Shown piece after piece: positions 58,725 to 64,000 of a DNA stretch of 64,000 nucleotides. The translations under genes were made by a program, and so were the position numbers. The stretch's first letter is position 1, and each line of letters begins with the position of its first letter. The notes below the pieces were generated by a model that saw only the letters and a list, made by a program, of their open reading frames with translations, had not been told where the DNA came from and did not search any database. This DNA is from Streptomyces sp. CCM_MD2014 (GTDB taxonomy: Bacteria > Actinomycetota > Actinomycetes > Streptomycetales > Streptomycetaceae), in the NCBI RefSeq assembly GCF_000772045.1, contig NZ_CP009754.1:1426001-1490000 (forward strand). Reading direction: 5' to 3'.

Positions 58725-60124
58725 GCCTGCACCGTAGCTGCGATGCGCTCGCGCAGGTCGCTGGTCTCGGGGAGGTTCCGGTGTCGGCCTGCGAACCGGG
58801 CGAGTTCCCGCAGGTCCTCGGCGGCCCGGCAGGAGGTCAGCTTGCCGACGTCGTCCAGCGCTCGGTGGCCGAGTACGACCGCGTGCCGCGGATCGTCGCC
58901 TTTGGCCATGACCAGGGAAGCGAGTTTTGTCTCGGAGATGGCGCGCGAGCGGGCAAAGGCGTTGCCATGACCCTTAACCGCGATTTCGAAGCGGCGGGCC
59001 GCCTGCCCGGGGTCCTGGTCCGCGTGGACCGCGAGGTCGAACAGCGCGTGGGCGGTGTCGCCGTGGTGCTGGGCGTAGTCGTAGTAGGCCATCCACGGCG
59101 GATCCTGTGCCGGGTCGGACTGTTCGAACGCGGCGTCGGCTTCTCCGACCGCGCGCAGGGTGTTGGCTACGTCGCGCATCTTGCCGAAGGCGCGGGCGCG
59201 TGCGGTGTGCAGCATGGCACGCTCGGTGGCGCTGAGTCGGTCGGAGCGCACCAACCCCTTCTCTGCGTGGGTTAGGCCAGTATCCGGATCTCCGATCCAG
59301 ATTTCCTGCCGGGCCATGAACGAGTACGTCTTGGCGCGCAGATGCCACTCCCCGGCTTCTTCCGCGCACTCAGCGGCTAGCCGGAAGCTGACTCGGGCAT
59401 CGTCGTGGGCGTACGCGTCGAAGTGCGAGGCGCCGACGACAATCCCTAACCGAGCCACAGAGGCCAGGAGCTCAGGCCGCAAGGGCTCGGGGCAGCGCAC
59501 TGGCAGCAGGGAGGCTCCCCACATGATGGCGCCGCGGGCGAGTTCACGCACCGCGCCGCCGCCTCCGTACTCGTTGTCCTGACGATGGATGACATCGGCC
59601 AGCGACTTCAGCTGCCTGATCTCGCGCGGGCGGATCTGAGTCGGGATCTCCCGGGGGGCTGCTGGGGTCACGAGGTGGACGAGGTCTATGGGGGCGATGG
59701 CGGCAAGGCCGCTCGTGGCGAGGAAGGCGCGACGGTCCACAGAGGCAGGGCTCCCGCTTGCAGGTGTTGTACTACCTCTGCCCAGGATGCGGCCTTCATG
59801 GACCTGAACCGGCACCTCCGCCCTGCCAGGGGGTGCACTTTCCGTTTCAGGACGGGCTTTTTCCGTTTGCCCGAACACCATCCCCCACGCCCGGGTGAGG
59901 ACTCCCCCCGTCTGCAGGACCTCGTCCAAGCGCTCAGCCAAGTCCTTCGAACAGGTAGCAGTCCCCTTCTCGATCTTCTCAATGAGTGAACCGCTGACCT
60001 GCACTTTCGTGCCCAACTCGGCGTGCGTGAGAGGGCCGCGCTTCTTACGCCAGGTCCGCAGTTCATGGCCGAACCAGTCACGCGGGGACGCGTCCGGAGT
60101 CAATTGCTTCTCGGGTCTTGGCAT
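58721..60124 (-). CDS. Helix-turn-helix regulator with TPR-like C-terminal region
   Basis: 467 residues from ATG 60124. An N-terminal XRE helix-turn-helix (about 17-70: FGHELRTWRKKRGPLTHAELGTKVQVSGSLIEKIEKG), a VDRRAFLATSGLAA segment resembling a membrane or Tat-like stretch found in this Streptomyces regulator group, and a long helical TPR-type C-terminus (about 190-460). It is divergent from a HATPase-domain gene, an arrangement typical of Streptomyces developmental or regulatory loci, and coupled to the phosphotransferase. Confidence 0.85.
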   Translation of the reverse strand: MPRPEKQLTPDASPRDWFGHELRTWRKKRGPLTHAELGTKVQVSGSLIEKIEKGTATCSKDLAERLDEVLQTGGVLTRAWGMVFGQTEKARPETESAPPGRAEVPVQVHEGRILGRGSTTPASGSPASVDRRAFLATSGLAAIAPIDLVHLVTPAAPREIPTQIRPREIRQLKSLADVIHRQDNEYGGGGAVRELARGAIMWGASLLPVRCPEPLRPELLASVARLGIVVGASHFDAYAHDDARVSFRLAAECAEEAGEWHLRAKTYSFMARQEIWIGDPDTGLTHAEKGLVRSDRLSATERAMLHTARARAFGKMRDVANTLRAVGEADAAFEQSDPAQDPPWMAYYDYAQHHGDTAHALFDLAVHADQDPGQAARRFEIAVKGHGNAFARSRAISETKLASLVMAKGDDPRHAVVLGHRALDDVGKLTSCRAAEDLRELARFAGRHRNLPETSDLRERIAATVQA

Positions 60125-60282
60125 GGGCTGTTCCTCGCTCGCGAAACGGAAGATCGAGGTTTCCGTATCAAGATCTGCACGCGGTCCTGCCAGCCTGGCT
60201 CAATGGTTGCTCACGGCCGCCGCCCCAGTACACACCGCATCCGGCGCCGGTTGGAGAGATTTCGTCGAACGAGGGACTCCCC

Positions 60283-60744
60283 GTGAAGGCAGACCTGATG
60301 GAGGCTCAACAGCCCGTTACCGACGGCACAAGCGCTGCGGTCCGGACGCGTTCCGGAGCATGCGAAATCGACGTCGCTCTGACTGCCGCTGCCGTCTCGG
60401 GCGTGCGTGACCTCGTCAGTGCGTGCCTCCGTCTGTGGAGCCTGACCGAACTCAACTGGAGGGTCACTCTCACTGCGTCCGAGCTACTGACGAACGCCTT
60501 CCAGCACGCCCGCAAGGAGGATGAGTCCTCGGTTCCAGTGAAGGTCGTCCTCACCCGGACCCCCGACGGAATCTTCCTGTGCGTCAGTGACCCGCGCCCC
60601 TGGCTCCCAGCCCCCGTCCCGGCAGGCGACAACGACGAGGGCCGTCGCGGCCTGATGCTGATCAAGACGCTCAGCGACAGATACGGCTGCTCGCCCACCG
60701 CCCAGGGCAAAGACGTTTGGGTCACGATCCTGCACTCCGCGTAG
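60283..60744 (+). CDS. ATP-binding protein, anti-sigma-factor-like HATPase
   Basis: 153 residues from GTG 60283 (GAGGGA upstream; ATG 60298 possible). A GHKL ATPase of the RsbW/HATPase_c_2 type: N box VTLTASELLTNAFQHA, then VCVSDPRPW and GRRGLMLIKTLSDRYG. Such small proteins are typically serine kinases or anti-sigma factors. It is divergent from an XRE/TPR regulator, a pairing common in Streptomyces. Confidence 0.85.
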   Translation: MKADLMEAQQPVTDGTSAAVRTRSGACEIDVALTAAAVSGVRDLVSACLRLWSLTELNWRVTLTASELLTNAFQHARKEDESSVPVKVVLTRTPDGIFLCVSDPRPWLPAPVPAGDNDEGRRGLMLIKTLSDRYGCSPTAQGKDVWVTILHSA

Positions 60745-61025
60745 TCGCAATCTCCTTGCCTCTGACGAGACCAGAAAGGACCACCATCATGTGCCGACAC
60801 TCGCCGCCGTTCCCCGGCGCCGACGCGAAGGCCGACGGCGGTTCAACGTCAGCGACTCTGCGCTCGGAAGAATCGAATGACAGCTTCGGGTTGGGGCACG
60901 ACCCTCGCACAAGACCCCTTCTGGGAGGGCGACGTCAGCGAGGTCGCTCGTACTTCCTGATCTACCTTCCGCACCCCCGCGGGCAGGGCGCGAAGTACGC
61001 CCGCACGGGCTGCAGCTTCGTGGAG
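60745..61025. other. Intergenic region with short-ORF candidates
   Basis: An ATG at 60789 opens MCRHSPPFPGADAKADGG, which resembles the start of the small DUF5999 proteins (MC-x-H-x-P-x-C-P) but with C changed to F and no conserved continuation, so it looks like a relic. A 27-codon ORF lies at 60877-60960 (separate entry). Confidence 0.4.
60877..60960 (+). CDS. Candidate 27-residue peptide
   Basis: ATG 60877, preceded by GGAAGA, encodes MTASGWGTTLAQDPFWEGDV... and ends at TGA 60958-60960. There are no cysteines and no recognised leader or modification motif. Codon GC3 is moderate. It could be a real small protein, the tail of a frameshifted gene that starts at 60789, or chance. Confidence 0.25.
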   Translation: MTASGWGTTLAQDPFWEGDVSEVARTS

Positions 61026-61523
61026 TTACGGCAAGCCTGCCCCCGGGCGCTCCGCTGGGTCGCGCCAGTAGTCGGCGAGCATCTCGCCCGGCCAGGCGGG
61101 CTGACGGACGGAACCCCGGGGCCCCATTTCCTGAAAGTAGGGGGCCAGGTCAATCACCGGCGTCCCGTCAACTGCGTCGAGGTCGGTCACCAGAAGGTCG
61201 CGGCCGTCCACGCTCAGCAACCTCGGGTAGCTGACAGCCAACTGGTTGGGGCGCCGATGGTTTCGGTGGACGAAGGTTCCGGTCGCTGGCCACTGCACGT
61301 TACCCCTGGGGCTGCGGGCGTGGAGCTGCACGTCCTCGGGCTGTGCCAGGTGGAAGCGCCACGTCACAGTCAGGTGGGAGAACTCGTTCATTCCCTGCAA
61401 CGTTTCGAGGGGGTACGCCTCGTTGAGTCGGATCACCGACTCAACTCCGCCCTGGTAGTCGTCCTGAACGCGGGTGTGGCCCCCGACGACCGTTGCGATC
61501 GATTCGACCTCGTACGTCGTCAC
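61026..61523 (-). CDS. TrmO/YaeB-family SAM-dependent methyltransferase
   Basis: 165 residues from GTG 61523 (GGAGAGG upstream). TrmO-type barrel motifs: YEVESIATVVGG at the start, FSHLTVTWRFH, GTFVHRNHRRPNQLAVS and DLDAVDGTPVIDLAPY. TrmO methylates the t6A modification at tRNA position 37. Small Streptomyces homologues in accessory regions are often second copies. It is downstream of, and codirectional with, an HTH/TPR regulator. Confidence 0.8.
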   Translation of the reverse strand: MTTYEVESIATVVGGHTRVQDDYQGGVESVIRLNEAYPLETLQGMNEFSHLTVTWRFHLAQPEDVQLHARSPRGNVQWPATGTFVHRNHRRPNQLAVSYPRLLSVDGRDLLVTDLDAVDGTPVIDLAPYFQEMGPRGSVRQPAWPGEMLADYWRDPAERPGAGLP

Positions 61524-61595
61524 CGGTACTGGTTCCTCTCCTCGGGCGATGCTGGTCCGCGGGCTGCCACGGGGCATCGAACGTCCGCGTCGCGA

Positions 61596-62984
61596 TCAGC
61601 CTATGGCCCGGAGCATGCCGCGTGCCCGGCAGTCCAGCTCGGTGACATGGCGGCCTCCGCGTTGCCGGACGGGCGAAAGGTCGCTCTGGATTCGGACGAT
61701 GACGTCACGTGCCCGGCCGGACTGGACGCCCGTCATGGCGTCGAGTGCTTCGTTCCAGGTTGCGCACGCCTCGTCGAGGTTTCCCCGCTGCACCTGGACT
61801 GCACCGAGGTAGCCGAGCGTCACGCTGTGGGTGCGGGCGAACTGCTGGCGCCGGCGCGTGGCCACACTCCGCTTGACGTGGATCTCCGCGTCGCGGGGCT
61901 GACCTATGTCGCGCAGAGCGCAGGCCGTCTCGTGGGCGAGGGAGGCTTCCTGGAAGAAGCCGACGCGGGCCGGCGCCTCGGTGGTGTCGGCGCGGGCGAG
62001 GTCACGCTCCGCGCGGCTGATGGCCGCGAGGGTTCCGGAGCGGTCGCCGTCAGCCGCGAGCGCGCGGGCGTGCACGATCGCCAGCAGCGCCTTCTCGCGG
62101 TGGCTGGCCTGGCCGTAGCGGTCGCGATTCATCGAGGCGTCGGCGAGAGCGAGCGCCCTGCGTGGGTGCCCGAGGTCGACGGCCTGGTGAGCGAGGGCGC
62201 GCAAGACGTGGCCACCGAGCGGTCCGTCACCAGCCTCCGCCGCGATCCGGGCGGCGATGGTGAGGTAGCGCTGGGCGGTGCGGTGTTCGCCGGCGTCGAA
62301 GGCCATCCAGCCAGCGAGGTACGTCATCTCTGCGACGGCGGAGTGAGTGTCGCGGCGGAGCTGATCTGTGCGAAATCGGCCGCCGAGCAGCGGCACCGCC
62401 TCGTCGAGCAGGTGGCTGGCGAGGGCTTTGCGGCCGGTTGCGCCGCCTCGCTGCTGGTCGCGCGCGGAGTAGTAGACCGTGAGGTCGCGGATGTCGTCGA
62501 CGTCGGCTTGGGTCACCGAGCGCGAGGAGGACGGTCGGCGGTTCGCCGCTGTGGCGGGGGCGGCTGCCCACCACGAAGTGGTGGGCAGGGCAAAGCCGGC
62601 TGCGGAGTAGGCGGCGGTGGCCAGCAGCTTGCGTCGGTGCATGTCGAGATCGTCGCTTCCCAGCTCGGCCAGTGCGGTCAGAGGGTCGACGCTCCAGTCG
62701 GATCCGGTGTCGGTCGTGCCTGTCGGCTCTTCTTCCAGCCCGAGGTCGGCCAGGGAGAGCCGGCGGCCAAGCCTGCGGGACAGCGTCTCACGCAGGATAT
62801 GCGGCGCTCTGCCACTCGGCTTCGTGCCGAGCACCCACATGGAGATGTGCGAGCGGGAGATCGCCTCCAGCTCACGCACTCCGCACTCCGCTGCCACGCG
62901 GGCAACGGCGGCGGCGGCTTGCGGCTGGGACCAGCCTGCTTCGCGCAGGAGTGCGGCAAGGGCGACGTTGCGGTCACGGGCCAT
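61596..62984 (-). CDS. Helix-turn-helix regulator with TPR repeats
   Basis: 462 residues from ATG 62984 (GAGGGG upstream); longer in-frame starts lack support. An N-terminal DNA-binding region (ALLREAGWSQPQAAAAVARVA...SRSHISMWVLGTKPSGRAPHIL) with a winged feel, followed by helical TPR-type repeats over most of the length (AGWMAFDAGEHRTAQRYLTIA and similar). This Streptomyces family probably senses a ligand or partner through the TPR part. Same direction as the trmO-like gene 72 bp downstream. Confidence 0.82.
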   Translation of the reverse strand: MARDRNVALAALLREAGWSQPQAAAAVARVAAECGVRELEAISRSHISMWVLGTKPSGRAPHILRETLSRRLGRRLSLADLGLEEEPTGTTDTGSDWSVDPLTALAELGSDDLDMHRRKLLATAAYSAAGFALPTTSWWAAAPATAANRRPSSSRSVTQADVDDIRDLTVYYSARDQQRGGATGRKALASHLLDEAVPLLGGRFRTDQLRRDTHSAVAEMTYLAGWMAFDAGEHRTAQRYLTIAARIAAEAGDGPLGGHVLRALAHQAVDLGHPRRALALADASMNRDRYGQASHREKALLAIVHARALAADGDRSGTLAAISRAERDLARADTTEAPARVGFFQEASLAHETACALRDIGQPRDAEIHVKRSVATRRRQQFARTHSVTLGYLGAVQVQRGNLDEACATWNEALDAMTGVQSGRARDVIVRIQSDLSPVRQRGGRHVTELDCRARGMLRAIG

Positions 62985-63173
62985 CGACTGCCCCTCGGTT
63001 CCGTAATGATCTTTGGCGCCTTTGGCGGCCTTCCCGTCCGCGAAGGCATACCCCTCGAACGGGATTCGCGGTTCGCTCAACGTAGCGGCCAGATCACTCA
63101 CATCGCACGCCGACCGACGCCTCCGACGGGCGATCTCGGCTCACTTTGGCTTGATCCGAACAGGAGTTGTGGC

Positions 63174-63669
63174 ATGCGCCTTTCGCTGGACCCTCGCCGA
63201 GATGGCAGCCAGCTCGTGGGCGGTCGCGGGCGGCAAGCGCCCGTCACCGCGGCACCGGCGCCGGAGCGCGATCACGTGGTGGTCGCGTCGGAGACGGTGA
63301 CGCTGGTACTGGGCGAAGATTCGCCACTACCCGAGAGCGCTGCCGACGTGAGGACCTCGTTCGCCTTCTGCGCGGCCACATTGCCCAGTTGGGCGCACGG
63401 ACCGCACCGCATGTTCCCGCCCTGCTGCGTGCGCAGCGGCTCTGCTCCGACAGCATCCCGAGGGCTATGTGTCGAGCCGGGTGCACCTGGTCAGGCTCGC
63501 CAAGGCCACCCAGGAACTGACGGCTTACGTGGAAAGCGGCGGCCCTGGACCGAACAGCAGGGAGGACGGGCGGCGTTGGCCGAGGCCAACGCTCAACGTG
63601 CTGCGCGGCACCGTCTTCGGTCTCGCCCTGGCCTGCCTGATCTTCGCCGCTTCGGTGCCGCGGACATGA
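63174..63669 (+). pseudogene. DUF6415-like gene with two one-base frameshifts
   Basis: ATG 63174 follows CAGGAG. The first frame gives ...VTLVLGEDSPLPESAADV and leaves register near 63347-63352. The next frame gives EDLVRLLRGHIAQLGARTAP...LCSDSIP and shifts again near 63456-63461 (CCC for CCCC). The third gives EGYVSSRVHLVRLAKATQEL and ends at TGA 63669. Joined, this is the DUF6415-like pattern. Two one-base losses suggest read errors or a decayed gene. Function unknown. Confidence 0.7.
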
Positions 63670-63968
63670 CGGTGACCGGTGCCGTCGTCATCGCTCTGGT
63701 CCTCGGGCCGACGGCCTGGCTAATGCTTCGCGGCGAGCGGGCGGCCGAACCTGCACGAGCCGCCGAGCACCTGCCGCCGCCCGGCAACGCTCCCTCTCCA
63801 CCTGGCGAACACGGACCTACCTACCGCCCACCGTTCCCGGCCGCTGCGACGGCCCCGATACGGCCCCGAACCTGCGGGGCTCACGGAGATCCACACAATG
63901 CATCGGCTTCCGCGCATCGAGCAGTACGGCCTGATCGGCGACACGCAGACCAGCGCCCACGTCTGTGA
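63666..63968 (+). CDS. Small membrane protein of unknown function
   Basis: 100 residues if the frame is right; the ATG overlaps the preceding stop (ATGA). One hydrophobic helix (VTGAVVIALVLGPTAWLML) then a Pro/Ala-rich tail. It overlaps the GH15 start by 71 bp, which is unusual, so its 3' part may be misread or wrongly extended. Low confidence. Confidence 0.4.
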   Translation: MTVTGAVVIALVLGPTAWLMLRGERAAEPARAAEHLPPPGNAPSPPGEHGPTYRPPFPAAATAPIRPRTCGAHGDPHNASASAHRAVRPDRRHADQRPRL

Positions 63969-64000
63969 CGACGGTTCGATGGACTGGCTGTGCCTGCCCC
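63898..64000 (+). CDS. Glycoside hydrolase family 15 (glucoamylase/trehalase-like), N-terminal fragment
   Basis: ATG 63898 with GGAG 9 nt upstream. Thirty-four residues are visible: MHRLPRIEQYGLIGDTQTSA followed by HVCDDGSMDWLCLP. This matches the I-x-x-Y-x-L-I-G-D-T-Q-T and G-S-x-D-W-L-C opening of GH15 proteins (glucoamylase/glucodextranase/trehalase group). The gene continues past the right edge. Confidence 0.82.
   Translation, partial: MHRLPRIEQYGLIGDTQTSAHVCDDGSMDWLCLP

Overview
The window is high-GC actinobacterial DNA, almost certainly a Streptomyces chromosome. The signs are GC-rich third codon positions, many GTG/TTG starts, GTGA/ATGA-coupled operons, DasR-type and Nur-type operator sequences, a secreted AA10 chitin oxidase, and Streptomyces-type families (DUF3558, DUF6278 and DUF6415-like, helix-turn-helix/TPR regulators). 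No rRNA, tRNA or CRISPR array was recognised.

Layout. 1-7.2 kb: the start of a GH2 beta-galactosidase, a membrane-anchored ricin-type lectin, and a five-gene nickel/peptide ABC importer (nikEDCBA, minus strand) whose promoter carries a Nur-box-like palindrome. 7.3-13.5 kb: a small membrane protein, a macro-domain/FAD-oxidoreductase pair, an inositol-monophosphatase-family enzyme, a gamma-glutamyltransferase and an EF-hand protein. 13.6-17.9 kb: a minus-strand operon of an MfnB-type furan-forming synthase, an aldehyde dehydrogenase, a zinc alcohol dehydrogenase and a carboxyl-methyltransferase-family enzyme. This looks like a compact furan metabolite pathway. 18.3-25.3 kb: one secreted protein of about 2,300 residues that joins a GH92 alpha-mannosidase, carbohydrate-binding and Fn3 modules, and a PAP2 acid phosphatase, behind a LacI-type operator.

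25.3-31.3 kb: a histidine kinase lacking its phosphoacceptor His, lipoate-protein ligase, a normal two-component pair, an AhpD-like protein and a DUF3558-like secreted protein. 31.3-40.2 kb: a reductive pyrimidine/hydantoin catabolic operon with two paralogous carbamoyl amidohydrolases, a transaminase, a PucR activator, dihydropyrimidinase, an LLM flavin oxidoreductase and an NCS1 permease. 40.3-46 kb: a divergent XRE repressor/methionine aminopeptidase pair that both look leaderless around a shared operator, then clpC2 and a second gamma-glutamyltransferase.

46-55 kb: an uncharacterised membrane-anchored protein, a MarR/SDR divergent pair around a 35-bp palindrome, an LPMO and an amidase around two dre-like sites, a frameshifted DUF6278 gene, xthA, a metallo-beta-lactamase-fold protein and a PcaD-PcaL fusion whose nucleophile Ser is Ala. 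55.4-63.9 kb: an accessory segment with a tyrosine integrase, a 1.2-kb stretch of decayed sequence, two HTH/TPR regulators, a phosphotransferase, a HATPase, a TrmO-family protein and a DUF6415-like gene with two frameshifts. The window ends inside a GH15 gene.

Main leads are the MfnB furan operon, the GH92-PAP2 fusion and the leaderless XRE/MAP switch. Three genes or relics carry one-base losses, at least two of them consistent with C-run undercalls, so some frameshifts may be assembly errors.
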